Of a stretch of 64,000 nucleotides of DNA, positions 28,951-38,857 are shown in pieces. The stretch's first letter is position 1. Every line of letters starts with the position of its first letter. The notes under the pieces are model-generated. The model saw nothing but the letters and a program-made list of their open reading frames with translations. It made no database searches and was not told where the DNA came from. The stretch covers positions 1-64,000 of the forward strand of contig JAAAJB010000020.1 of the NCBI GenBank assembly GCA_016098155.1, read 5' to 3'. This DNA comes from Actinomortierella ambigua. Lineage: Eukaryota; Mortierellomycota; Mortierellomycetes; Mortierellales; Mortierellaceae. Position numbers and translations under genes: made by a program.

Positions 28951-29985
28951 TCAATTTGAATTCTGCGGAACTCGCAGTTCTTTTATTTCAAGTTGTTGGG
29001 AAGCATTGAAAAAGGTCTTTCTACCACCATTAATGAGTTCTTCGTATGGTGTACGATTTGTCACGGCGTTGACACGGATGTAGGTACAGAAATTATTGCA
29101 AAAGTAGGTACACATGTTGGCGCAGATGATGGTCTGGGCGTTGTCGTATAGCGCCGCTACAAGATATTTCGTGGCAGATGCTACATTGCCTCTCCATTTG
29201 TGTGTAGATGATGCTGTTGCTGCTTGCCACTTATCACTCCGAAGTGGGCCGTGGAGAAGCATCAAGTTTATCTCAATCAAGACTCCCGAGAACATGGCTA
29301 TGATCCAATGACAAGGACAAGGATTGACATGATCGTAGTGTCGTCTTTTTTTCCAGCTCTCGGACTCTGGCTTATACACGTACTCGCGAAGGTGTTGCTC
29401 AGTGGAGCGTTTCTGCCCACCTTTTGGCCAAGCAATGATGGAAAAGAGGAGGGAGGTTGCTGAAAACACCCATGACCAAAATTGTGTAGAATCAGTAGTC
29501 TGACAACTTGATTGCGAATCCCAGACCTCGAGGATACTGGTGTGTCAACCTACTCTTGTATCTAAAACGCACCGTTAGAAGAGTAGCATCGATACAGTTA
29601 CCCCATTTTCACTTGAAAAGTGAAATGGCTCGCATCGTATTACTAACAATTCTGTTACTATCTCAGAGCTGGTGTGATAACAATAGTCTCGTAGAAAGAT
29701 AGGCAAACCTGTGGAGGTAGACCATGCGGTCAATAGATGATTTGGTTCCAGTACAAGCTCTGACCTCCAACCTGCTTTACACCCTATCTCGCACACATCG
29801 GCCCCGAGTGGCCGCACCTTCCACTTCAATGTCAGTCGCCGTCATGACCAACACAAGGATGATCAGGGCAAAATCTGGACCACCTACCACAGACTTTGCA
29901 TAGTCGGAGCGAAGGTGTTAGCCCTCAAAGAATGACTTCCAAATGGTGACCGACAGGCTACTCAGCTCACAATGAATATTGCAGC
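28951..29985 (-). CDS. Unrecognised multi-exon membrane protein (gene model tentative)
   Basis: The minus strand shows several hydrophobic coding-like stretches separated by plausible splice sites. One reads FALIILVLVMTATDIEVE (about 29870-29815). It appears to join across an intron to WRSELVLEPNHLL (about 29770-29710). The last exon is open from about 29490 to the stop at 28951 and includes FWSWVFSATSLFSIIAW and HWIIAMFSGVLIEINLMLL. At least three membrane spans are likely. The 5' end abuts the outer edge of the palindrome near 30000. I do not recognise the family, exact exon limits are uncertain, and the gene could be decayed. Confidence 0.4.
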
Positions 29986-30250
29986 CATGTCACTGTTGAT
30001 GAGAGGGAGGACCTTGGTTGCTGGGTCTGTGGCAGTGTCGATTGTGGTCAGTATCCAAATAAGGCAATCAATTCAACAATCTACCAGTGCAGCCAGCATA
30101 GAAAGACAGAAAGCGCGTTCAAGTCTCTTCTCTCGCTTTGTCCTCTTCCTCTTCCCTCGCCTTGCTCTCTTCTCTCTCAACCTTTGTCCTCAACCTCCAC
30201 ACGACATTACTTCTCCATTCAGTCATCCCACTCATTCATCTCATTCCACC

Positions 30251-30589
30251 ATGTCTACCACCAACAACAACTATATTGCCATTCCCCCTGAGGATCTCTG
30301 CCCCTTTTGTTACGAGAACTTCTGCACTTGCGGCACACAAACCCATAGCTACCCACTCATCATCGAAAACAACTCAGCGGCCGAATCTCTCTCTGAAGAG
30401 TTTCACAAGCGATGCAAGCTCAGCACTGAAGTCCACGAGCCAGCCATCGCCATCCCGGATGGCGAAGTCGATATCGACTCGTTTTTAAAAGAAATGGAGG
30501 ATATCCTCGGTGAGGAAACTGACAGCAGCGATAGTGACAACGAGTCAGGAATGGCCTCCGACGAAGCCATGGACGACGAGGACCAATAA
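30251..30589 (+). CDS. Small Cys-rich acidic protein, left palindrome copy (unknown family)
   Basis: Single open frame of 112 residues starting MSTTNNNYIAIPPEDLCPFC. A compact cysteine cluster (CPFCYENFCTCG) could bind one metal ion. A mixed central part follows (EEFHKRCKLSTEVHEPAIAIPDGEVDIDSF). The C-terminus is very acidic and Ser-rich (SDSDNESGMASDEAMDDEDQ). A pyrimidine-rich leader precedes the ATG and AATAAA lies about 90 bases after the stop. The right-arm copy differs at only four residues, and a third copy nearby is broken. I do not recognise the family. The acidic tail suggests a nuclear or chromatin-associated protein, which is inference only. The cysteine spacing resembles a half zinc finger. 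Confidence 0.7.
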   Translation: MSTTNNNYIAIPPEDLCPFCYENFCTCGTQTHSYPLIIENNSAAESLSEEFHKRCKLSTEVHEPAIAIPDGEVDIDSFLKEMEDILGEETDSSDSDNESGMASDEAMDDEDQ

Positions 30590-30679
30590 CTATCTCCTCT
30601 TCCACCACCTCCTACTTCTTTTGCCATCTTGCAAAAGCTTTTTTTTTTCGTCTCTTTCTTGTCTCCCCACCTACCTCAA

Positions 30680-30685
30680 AATAAA
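30680..30685 (+). terminator. Polyadenylation signal for the left palindrome gene
   Basis: AATAAA about 90 bases after the stop codon. It is duplicated in the right arm (31861-31866 on the minus strand). Confidence 0.55.
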
Positions 30686-31216
30686 GGGTACTTTTTTTTC
30701 CTAACGTTTTGTGTTCTCTCTCTCTCAGTAGCCCGCCAGGACGAAGCCAGCAATAGGTAGCGAGAATGTGCATGTTTACCGACAAGGAGAACATGGATGC
30801 TGCTGCTGACTTCTTCCGTAAGTCCTCTTTAAGTAGTTCTATGTAAACTCCTCTCATATAATTCCTTAGCGATGGTTGTCCTTTTCCTCCATGTAATATT
30901 TTGGTCTCATGTGCGCCTTTTCAACGAACTGTTCTTTTTGCTTCTTGAGGACTTGGCTTGAGAGAGGGAGGGCAGGGGGTCTGAGCGCGTTCTGGCTGTT
31001 TAATTGTACGAGTTCTGGCGGGAAAAGGGGGTTGTGGAGCAAAACGGAGGAGGGATCCTCCCATCACTACCCAATTACAAGAGAGAAATGAATGCTTTGT
31101 TTGCCACTGTATGGCATAGTGACGGACAGACACATGCGAAGAGAAGCGACGAGAAAAAAAAGAGAGAGACTGTCTGTCATATGTAATGAAGGAGGGTGGA
31201 GTCGATGAATAGCTGT

Positions 31217-31326
31217 ATTGTCAAAAGGAAGAAGAGCAAGGCGGGTGGCTAATGATGACTCGCCTTTCGAGGATGGAATGAGGGTAGCCCTACATCCATC
31301 CACTTTGCTCTTCTTTCTCGCATAAC
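31217..31326. other. Palindrome centre (unique spacer)
   Basis: About 110 bases that do not pair with each other separate the two arms. No gene or motif was recognised. A spacer of this size is typical of an inverted duplication stabilised by central sequence loss or asymmetry. Confidence 0.7.
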
Positions 31327-31860
31327 ACAGCTATTCATCGACTCCACCCTCCTTCATTACATATGACAGACAGTCTCTCTCTTTTTTTTTTCTCGTCGCT
31401 TCTCTTCGCATGTGTCTGTCTGTCACTATGCCATACAGTGGCAAACAAAGCATTTCTCTCTTGTAATTGGGTAGTGATGGGGAGGACGCACTCAGTCCCT
31501 CATCCGTTTTGCTCCACAACCCCCTTTTCCCGCCAGAACTCGTACAATTAAACAGCCAGAACGCGCTCAGACCCCCTGCCCTCCCTCTCTCAAGCCAAGT
31601 CCTCAAGAAGCAAAAAGAACAGTTCGTTGAAAAGGCGCACATGAGACCAAAATATTACATGGAGGAAAAGGACAACCATCGCTAAAGAATTATATGAGAG
31701 GAGTTTAGAGCTACATAAGGAGGACTTACGGAAGAAGTCAGCAGCAGCATCCATGTTCTCCTTGTCGGTAAACATGCACATTCTTGCTACATATTCTGGC
31801 TTCGTCCTGGCTGGCTACTGAGAGAGAGAGAACACAAAACGTTAGGAAAAAAAAGCACCC

Positions 31861-31866
31861 TTTATT
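31861..31866 (-). terminator. Polyadenylation signal for the right palindrome gene
   Basis: TTTATT on the plus strand (AATAAA on the minus strand), at the same distance from the stop as in the left copy. Confidence 0.55.
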
Positions 31867-31954
31867 TTGAGGCAGGTGGGGAGACGAGAAAGAGACGAAA
31901 AAAAAAAAGCTTTTGCAAGATGGCAAAAGAAGTAGGAGGTGGAAGAGAAGACAG

Positions 31955-32293
31955 TTATTGGTCCTCGTCGTCCATGGCTTCGTCAGAGGCCATTCCTGAC
32001 TCGTTGTCACTATCGCTGCTGTCAGTTTCCTCACCGAGGATCTCCTCCATTTCTTTTAAAAACGAGTCGATATCGACTTCGCCATCCGGGATGGCGATGG
32101 CTGGCTCGTGGACTTCAGTGCTGAGCTTGCATCGCTTGTGAAACTCTTCAGAGAGAGATTCGGCCGCTGGGTTGTTTTCGACGATGAGTGGGTAGCTATG
32201 GGTTTGTGTGCCGCAAGTGCAGAAGTTCTCGTAACAAAAGGGGCAGAGATCCTCAGGGGGAATGGCAGTATAGTTGTTGTTGGTGGTAGACAT
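31955..32293 (-). CDS. Small Cys-rich acidic protein, right palindrome copy (unknown family)
   Basis: 112-residue open frame, convergent with and nearly identical to the gene at 30251-30589. The substitutions seen are I to T at 10, I to V and S to P around residues 39-43, and D to E in the KEMEEILGEE segment. The cysteine cluster CPFCYENFCTCG and the acidic tail are intact. With no stop or frameshift in either copy, both could be functional. The leader lacks the extra block present in the left arm. The gene pair is tail to tail across the palindrome centre, so read-through transcription would give long fold-back RNA. The function is not known to me. Confidence 0.7.
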   Translation of the reverse strand: MSTTNNNYTAIPPEDLCPFCYENFCTCGTQTHSYPLIVENNPAAESLSEEFHKRCKLSTEVHEPAIAIPDGEVDIDSFLKEMEEILGEETDSSDSDNESGMASDEAMDDEDQ

Positions 32294-32774
32294 GGTGGAA
32301 TGACAAAGCTTGAGATAGAAGAGGGCAGGGCGAGGGAGGAGGAAGAGGACAAGGCGAGAGAGAAGAGAGCTTTCTGTGTTTCTATGCACTGCCAGAATAT
32401 CGAAATGAATGCCTTATTTGGATACTGGCCACGCCACAGACCAACAACACGATTTCCTTCGATGTCGATTTTCGTTGCTTTTTCTCTCCCCCTTCAGCTT
32501 CTACTACTAAGATAATGCAAAGACGAAAACGGCAGCCATTGAAGTATTTCTGTAGTGGAACTTTGGAAGTGGAGCAAAGACTGTGCTATATTCGTGGATA
32601 GGAGGATAGAGGGGGTGGGGATGAGAAAACGTTTAGACCTATCAAGTCAATGTCGAACGAGTCCCTCTCATCGACATTCATGCACACGCTCTCGCCGCCT
32701 TTGGCGTTCTACCACCAATAGACGGACGACGAAGATAATATGCTTAAGAATGGAAGTGGAGACGGATCTACTCG

Positions 32775-33000
32775 ACGTCCCCCATGTACTCGTCGTCGGA
32801 AACTCATTGCTTGTATCTTCATCTTCAGTTTTCTTGCAGAGGATTTCTTCCATATCCATCAAAAGGCGTCAATGTCCACCTTGCCGTCCGAGATGGGGAT
32901 AATGGGCTAGGGATCTTGAGTGGCGACCTTGCAGAGCTGGTAGAACTCTGCACAGCACGCGCCTTCTGTGTAAAGATCGGTATCAGAACCGGGCTGTGCA
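32775..33000 (-). pseudogene. Degenerate third copy of the Cys-rich acidic gene
   Basis: Minus-strand translation gives EFYQLCKVATQDP, a stop, PIIPISDGKVDIDAF, then after a one-base shift MDMEEILCKKTEDED. This aligns with EFHKRCKLSTEVHEPAIAIPDGEVDIDSF and KEMEEILGEETDSSD of the intact copies. One in-frame stop, one frameshift and an unrecognisable N-terminal cysteine part mark it as a pseudogene. It has the same orientation as the right-arm copy, about 480 bases away, so this looks like a local family with older and newer duplicates. Confidence 0.65.
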
Positions 33001-33214
33001 ATATGATATGACAACACCCTATATCTTAGAAAGACAAATGCGTGCCTGCAAATACTCAACGGGTCATTTCCAGTAATGTTCCCATATGATCTTCAGATGC
33101 TTTTCTGTTTCAAAGGTAGACGCAGTAATCAAGTCTGGCCACCAAAACCTACCAGTTCCAGTTCCCCGGATACAATTATACGGACGTGTTGTCCACCAAT
33201 GATTGTGTCGAGAC

Positions 33215-33456
33215 ATCTCACCACCACTACCACTACCACCACCACCACCACTATCATCATCACTATCACCATCATCACCACTCTCATCATCGTCAGCGCC
33301 CTCATCATCAGCACCACCCTCGTCATCATCAGCACCCTCATCATCATCAGCACCCCCATCATCATCAACACCCTCATCATCATCAGCACCCTCATCATCA
33401 GCACCCTCATCATCATCAGCACCCTCATCATCAGCACCCTCATCATCATCAGCACC
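33215..33456. repeat. CAT/CAC-rich minisatellite (15 and 18 bp units), left of gap
   Basis: Trinucleotide-rich array in which CATCATCAGCACCCT and CATCATCATCAGCACCCT units alternate, entering the assembly gap. Minus-strand reading gives Asp/Glu/Gly/Ala repeats followed by a short unique tail ending near 33064. I regard this as probably non-coding. Confidence 0.85.
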
Positions 33457-33554
33457 NNNNNNNNNNNNNNNNNNNNNNNNNNNNNNNNNNNNNNNNNNNN
33501 NNNNNNNNNNNNNNNNNNNNNNNNNNNNNNNNNNNNNNNNNNNNNNNNNNNNNN
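33457..33554. other. Assembly gap (98 N)
   Basis: A run of unknown bases inside the minisatellite. The repeat type differs on either side, so the true length is uncertain. Confidence 0.98.
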
Positions 33555-33835
33555 TGCCATCACCATGATCATCACCTTCCACCACCATCACCATGATCAT
33601 CACCTTCCACCACCATCACCATGATCATCACCTTCCACCACCACCACCATGATCATCACCCACCACCACTACCATCACCATCATCATCACCCACCACCAC
33701 CATTACCATCATCATCACCACCATCATCACCACCATCATCACCACCATCACCATCACCACCATCACCATCACCATCACCATCATAAGCATCACCACCACC
33801 ACCATCACCATTATTATCGCAACCATTTGCCTGTG
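33555..33835. repeat. 28-bp tandem repeat followed by CAC/CAT microsatellite, right of gap
   Basis: Units of 28 bases built around CACCATGATCATCACCTTCC repeat about three to four times. They grade into an irregular CAC/CAT array to about 33835. The period is not a multiple of three, which argues against coding. Confidence 0.85.
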
Positions 33836-34244
33836 GAAATCGAGGAACGCAGAAGTGAGCTCCAGAGAAGGTACGGACGACTTGGGCGCGAAGTAAATCA
33901 GCACAAAACATGGACGAGGGTGAGTGAAGAAGTAACACAAACAAATAGGTGCTAAATAACGTTTTCTGCAATTCGCAAGTTCACAACTAAAGGCACTCGC
34001 CACTCTGACAATAGGTTGTGCAAAAGCACCCCCACAAAAACTACGCGAACAATTGTATATCTCCAGACAAACTTAAACGTGCGTAAACACACTTCGGTGA
34101 CGTATTTTAGCGGCTATTTGCGACACCATTTTTTTTGGCACAGAGCGGAAGCTTTGCCCGAATCTCCGAGGTGAAAAAGGAGGCCAAGCTCTGGTGGTGA
34201 TTCCCTGTGCAAATCTCCTTCTCCATCATACTGGCCCATTCATC
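33836..34244. other. Upstream region of the complex I 24 kDa subunit gene
   Basis: Non-repetitive sequence with no recognised gene. It contains the promoter of the gene starting at 34245. Confidence 0.4.
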
Positions 34245-35629
34245 ATGATCGCTGCTCGCTCTCTCCGCGCCTCCGCTCTGCGCAACGTCATTGCAAAGCG
34301 CTCCATCTCCACCACCCCTGCTGCCCTCTCGGACAAGCTGTTTGTGGTACGATCCCCTTACTCAACGAATGACACATACTCTCGGACTTTGCTTTCCCCT
34401 CTCGGCCCACCCCATTCACGTTTCTGGAGCAGCATTTGTCCGACTCTCGGATCGATCGCATTCAATCAGCCCATGATGGAGCACCATCCAACGGAACCTC
34501 ACTTCATTCGACGAGAAACAGCAAAAAGGTGTCGCTCTACCTATTTGGACGCGATTTCCGAGGCTTCGGGATTCACTGCTTTACCATCCATGCCGCCGAA
34601 ACGCCTAGCGCGATCAGTTTGGGCAACCAGCTGATTCCGGCTGGACCCCCCCTTCTTCCCACTCGGCGAATGCTCCATCTTTTGTGTGAGGCAAGGGAGG
34701 GGCTATGCATTCTTGTCGCAGCGTCTAGCGAGCGACTCACCTCGTGCAACCCTGATTGTCGGTGCTCTAGCATCACCCTCATTCACCTACAGGCCTAACC
34801 CTACCAGCTCTCTTGTCTCCGTACTAACGTTCATTTTCAACTATTTTTTTTTATTTGATTCGGATATATAGCACCGTGACACGAGCGACAACAACGGCAA
34901 TGTCAAGTTTGAGTTCACATCCGAGAACATGGAGCGTGCCAAGGAGATTATGGCCAAATACCCTCCTCAGTACAAGAAGGGCGCCATCATGCCCCTCCTG
35001 GATCTTGGTCAGCGCCAGCTGGGTTATACCTCGTTGCCCGTCATGAACGCTGTTGCAAAGATGGTCGAGGTTCCCCCTATGCGTGTCTATGAGGTCGCCA
35101 CTTTCTATACCATGTACAACCGGTAAGTCAACCCTTTCATGCCCCCCCTCAATCCAGAAACCGGATAACGAAGATGTCCATGCATGTATGTGTACCACAG
35201 GATATTGACATAATTTTTATTTCTCTCTTCAAAAAAAATGCGTTCACTAGTGATCCCGTTGGCAAGTATTTCCTCCAGCTTTGCACGACAACTCCTTGCC
35301 AGCTGTGCGGATCAACAGAGATTTTGAAGACAATTGAGAAGGATCTGGGCATCAAGGTTGGCGAGACGACAAAGGATGGCAAGTTTACATTGGTGGAGGT
35401 GGAGTGCGCCGGCGCATGTGTGAACGCACCCGTTCTGGCCGTTAACGATGACTACTATGAGGATCTGACACCTGCGACAACGGTCAAGGTCCTCGAGTCC
35501 CTCAAGCAGGGCAAGCCCATCAAGGCCGGTCCCCAGACTGGTCGCCATACTTGTGAACCTAAGGGCGGTCTGACGACGCTCAAGGGAGAACCCACTGGTC
35601 CTGGCTTCATGGTCCGTGCCGATCTGTAA
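34245..35629 (+). CDS. NADH:ubiquinone oxidoreductase 24 kDa subunit (complex I, NDUFV2/NuoE)
   Basis: Peripheral-arm subunit carrying the N1a [2Fe-2S] cluster beside the NADH-binding subunit, in the mitochondrial matrix. Three exons: 34245-34346, 34872-35122 and 35251-35629 (732 nt, 243 residues). The N-terminus is a mitochondrial presequence rich in Arg, Ser and Ala ([20 protein letters not shown]). The conserved thioredoxin-like fold shows in [18 protein letters not shown] and [15 protein letters not shown]. The cluster ligands are in CTTTPC and CAGAC, with the usual C-x4-C and C-x3-C spacing. YYEDLTP and the C-terminal [15 protein letters not shown] are typical. Length is normal. Intron 1 (525 bases) separates the presequence from the mature protein. 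Confidence 0.97.
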
Positions 35630-36318
35630 AAAACTGAAAAAGAGACAATTTCCAAAAAAAACAACCCCCCCCCCCTCATCCATATCACCAGAACCCCCTT
35701 CTCCTCCTAACCCTCTTCAAAAAAATATCCTCCCTCACCACTTTCTGCCTTTTTTGCTTTTTCCACATCATTTTGCTAATGAAAAACACCCACGCCGTTA
35801 GAGCGATGAAATAGAGAGAAGAATTACAACTTGGAAGTGTGGTCGCGCTCCTATTGAGTGAGGTTCATTTTACGTACATGATCGATTCAGTAGCAATACG
35901 ATGGGTCGTGATTATCATCGATACTGTACACCGAGCAAGGTAGCAACCAAGCGGGCTTTTGCTTCAAGGCCTATCTGGATAGCGAGATGTTGGTATATAG
36001 GTGACAGGCATGCTTGATGTCGAGACACAGGACCTTTCTGGCTCCTGGGAGGGGTAAGCGGATAGGAAATACTCGCAATCTGTGCCTATAAGGAATTGGT
36101 GGCGATCGACAAAAATTTACGTACACTATTGAGAAATGGCTTGGTGTTTTGATTGTGGGTGAAGGTTTGACTGTGTGTGCAAGCTTGAAGTCAATTTTTT
36201 TTTCTCGACCAGCAACAGCGCTCCTGCCTTCAACGTCCACTCCCCTTTTACATTCCCCTTTTGCCTTGCACTCGCATCATTCCATTTACCCCTTTGTCCT
36301 CCATCGCCCATTCATAAT
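35630..36318. other. Intergenic between complex I subunit and PWP1 genes
   Basis: Both genes run on the plus strand. The first half has A- and C-homopolymer tracts typical of a 3' UTR. The last 100 bases are CT-rich leader before 36319. No other gene was seen. Confidence 0.5.
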
Positions 36319-38369
36319 ATGATCAGTGCTCTGCAGTGGATTCGTCGGGGAGCCGCTCAGTCGGTCCCCGACAAGTATGTTATGGACGACAGCGAGGTGA
36401 AGCGTATTGAGCAGATTGCTGGTGAGAACTTGGCCGACGCCAAAGAACAGCTGGAGCACGCCCAGAAGGCTAGGTAAGACCCAGTTTGGAAAAGAAAACC
36501 ATCCTATGAGCATGTTCTTCTGGGAATAGGCGCATGGTGTTTCTTTTCACGAGACTTGAACAGCAATTGCTTGACTTTGTTGACAAACCCACCTACCTAC
36601 CTACCTCGTCCATCAAAGCTACAGTCGTTTTCTAACGTTCACTTTTATGCGAATCGTATAGCAATGGTGCCGAGAGCATGGAGACGGATACTATTTCCTC
36701 CGAGCACCCAGAGCTGGCTGAGTACGACCTGGACAACTACGACGATTCGGAGAACCCCGAGGCTGGTAAGGAGGAAGATCGTGTTTTTTTTTTCTTTCAG
36801 GATAATACTCCAGGCATGATATGGGAAGCCTGTGCATGACCATGAGTGTTTGAGTAGTCGATTTTCTGACACCCACTCCTTTCATTTGCTCGCTCATGCA
36901 CACACACCTATCAGGTCCCAACATCTTCAGCAACATCCACAATCTGTCCTACTACCCCTCGAACAAGGAGGATCCTTATATCACGCTGCACGACGACGAC
37001 GAGGAGGACCGGGAAGACATGCTCATTCAGCCCACTGACAACCTGCTGGTAGCGGCGCGTACAGAGGATGATGTCTCGGAGCTGCAGATCTACATCTACG
37101 ACCAATCGGACGAGGCAGAGGGCAACCTGTATGTGCACCACGATATCATGTTGCCAGCGTTCCCCTTGTGTCTGGAGTGGCTGGATTTCCGTACTGGTCG
37201 CAAGAGCCATTTGCCGACCCCCGGCAACTATATTGCAGTGGGTACATTTGACCCCGAGATTGAGATCTGGGACATGGATACGTTGGATACGATGTACCCC
37301 GAGGCAGTGCTTGGCGCGCAGGATAAGACGAAGAAGAAGAAGGGCAAGAAGTCCAAGGTACGAAGAAAAATGAGAAAAAGACATGAAAGCTGATCAGTCA
37401 TGCGATTCATTGCCAGGAAAAGAAGAAGAAGAACAAGGCCGAGAGGAATTGATTCACTTACTTTCTCTATCTTTCTTTTCCCACCTTCAACCCTCCACCA
37501 CGACCCTAACAACCCTTTTACAGAAGGTGAACAACGAATACCACACAGACTCGGTCATGTGCCTGGCCTGGAACAAGCAGCACCGCAACATCCTGGCATC
37601 GGCATCCGCCGACACGACGGTGAAGCTTTGGGATCTGACGACGCAGCAGTGTGCACACTCGTTCAACCACCACACGGACAAGGTCCAGTCCGTTGCGTGG
37701 CACCCAGTCGAGTCGACAGCGCTGCTGACGGGCTCGTACGACAAGACGGTGGCGGTCTTTGACTCGCGCGCGCCCACGCAGCGGGCGTCCTGGAAGCTCA
37801 CGGCGGATGTGGAGTGCCTGCGGTGGGACCCACATGACACGAATGGGTTCTATGTTGCAACGGAGGACGGCATGGTTCAGTACCTGGACGGACGGCAACC
37901 AGGCCAAGCGCCAATCTACCGGTTGCAGGCTCATGACAAGGCAGTATCGGCAATGGACGTCAATGCCAACGTTCAGGGATGTGTTGTGACGGGCTCGACG
38001 GACGGAGTGGTCAAGGTGTGGGACGTTCAGAACAACAAGCCTTCGATGGTGACGAGCCGCAAGGTGAAGGGTGATCTGGGCCAGGTGTTCTCGGTCTCGT
38101 TCTGCCCGGATTCACCGTTCCAGCTGGCGATGGCAGGATCGATGGGCCAGGTCAGTATCTGGGATCTGGCAACGAATGCTGGATGCCGGAGGGCGTTTGA
38201 GGGACGGACAGTGATGCGCCCACAGGCGGCTGTGACCGAGGACCGGACGGTGACGCTGCCGAATGACGACGAGCCCGAGTCGGAGGAGGAGATGGACGGT
38301 GCGGATATTGACATGGACGAGGAGATCCATGACAGTGACTATGATGAGGAGAGTGGCGATGAGGTTTAA
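36319..38369 (+). CDS. PWP1: Periodic tryptophan protein 1 (PWP1), WD40 ribosome-biogenesis factor
   Basis: Nucleolar WD-repeat protein needed for 60S ribosome assembly. Four exons: 36319-36473, 36662-36765, 36915-37357 and 37524-38369 (1548 nt, 515 residues). The start MISALQWIRRGAA is the family's conserved opening. The acidic spacer ELAEYDLDNYDDSE and the block VGTFDPEIEIWDMDTLDTMYPE are hallmarks of PWP1. A Lys-rich insert (KKKKGKKSK) precedes WD repeats such as VMCLAWNKQHRNILASASADTTVKLWD, VWDVQNNKPS and VSIWDLATN. The C-terminal 45 residues are very acidic (DDEPESEEEMDG, DMDEEIHDSDYDEE), as in other PWP1 proteins. Length is normal. Intron 3 lies right after the Lys-rich insert. Confidence 0.96.
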
Positions 38370-38857
38370 AGCTGTCGACACTTTTTTTCTTGTCTCTTTT
38401 ATTACTTTTCTTTGTTTGAGCATTTCTTTTCAGCATTTGATTCCCCCCGGGCCCCTCTTTAGGCTATCACAAATAAATCCCTCTCTTCCAAATTTTTTTG
38501 AGATCACAGAAACCTGACCGCTGTGGTACACATGTGTGGGTACAAGATGTCTAGCGCAACAAACCACCGAGTCGCGCAGTCCCGCGGTCCCAACACCCCC
38601 CTCCCCTAGGTCCACTGAAATGTCTTTGTTCATCTTGATTTCAAACCAATTCATTCATTCCTCCTTCTTCCCCTCATTCCCTCCGTTCGTCTTTCCTTGA
38701 CCCTTTGTAATGGTTCTTGTTCAAATTTCGTTTTTAAAAGCTTGTTCCTATTCCTAAATTTTTTTTACGCAGGGCACTTGTAAATACCCTCCCACGCCCC
38801 ACCCCGTCCCTTCCTTCCCTTCCTACCCTGTTCTATAACAAAAAAAAAGGGCTCCAG
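38370..38857. other. Intergenic between PWP1 and MFS transporter
   Basis: This holds the T-rich 3' flank of PWP1 and the C/T-rich leader of the transporter. No additional gene was seen. Confidence 0.5.

Larger units (their letters stand above)
30010..31216. repeat. Left arm of a large inverted duplication (palindrome)
   Basis: The arm pairs in inverted orientation with 31327-32450. Near the centre GGAGTCGATGAATAGCTGT (31198-31216) faces its exact complement starting at 31327. Similarity continues outward through the gene at 30251-30589 and its leader to about 30010, with scattered substitutions. One insertion of about 40-60 bases sits in the left leader (about 30185-30245). Confidence 0.9.
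31327..32450. repeat. Right arm of the large inverted duplication
   Basis: Reverse complement of about 30010-31216. It includes the duplicated gene (31955-32293), its 3' tract, and the outer sequence around 32402-32445, which matches 30020-30062 inverted (for example CCTTATTTGGATACTG). Differences are mostly single bases, implying a recent or gene-converted duplication. Confidence 0.9.

Noticed and set aside
30010..32450. Palindrome as the terminal inverted repeats of a DNA transposon
   Set aside because: There is no transposase between or inside the arms, only 110 bases at the centre, and no target-site duplication that I could see at the outer edges.
33064..33603. Minus-strand open frame of Asp/Glu/Gly/Ala repeats ending in a unique tail near 33064
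   Set aside because: It runs through a microsatellite and the N gap, and frames are open on both strands because the repeat is trinucleotide-based. There is no independent coding evidence.
33280..33835. Regular short repeats as a possible CRISPR array
   Set aside because: There are no unique spacers of constant length, and the repeats are simple-sequence minisatellites in a eukaryotic genome.
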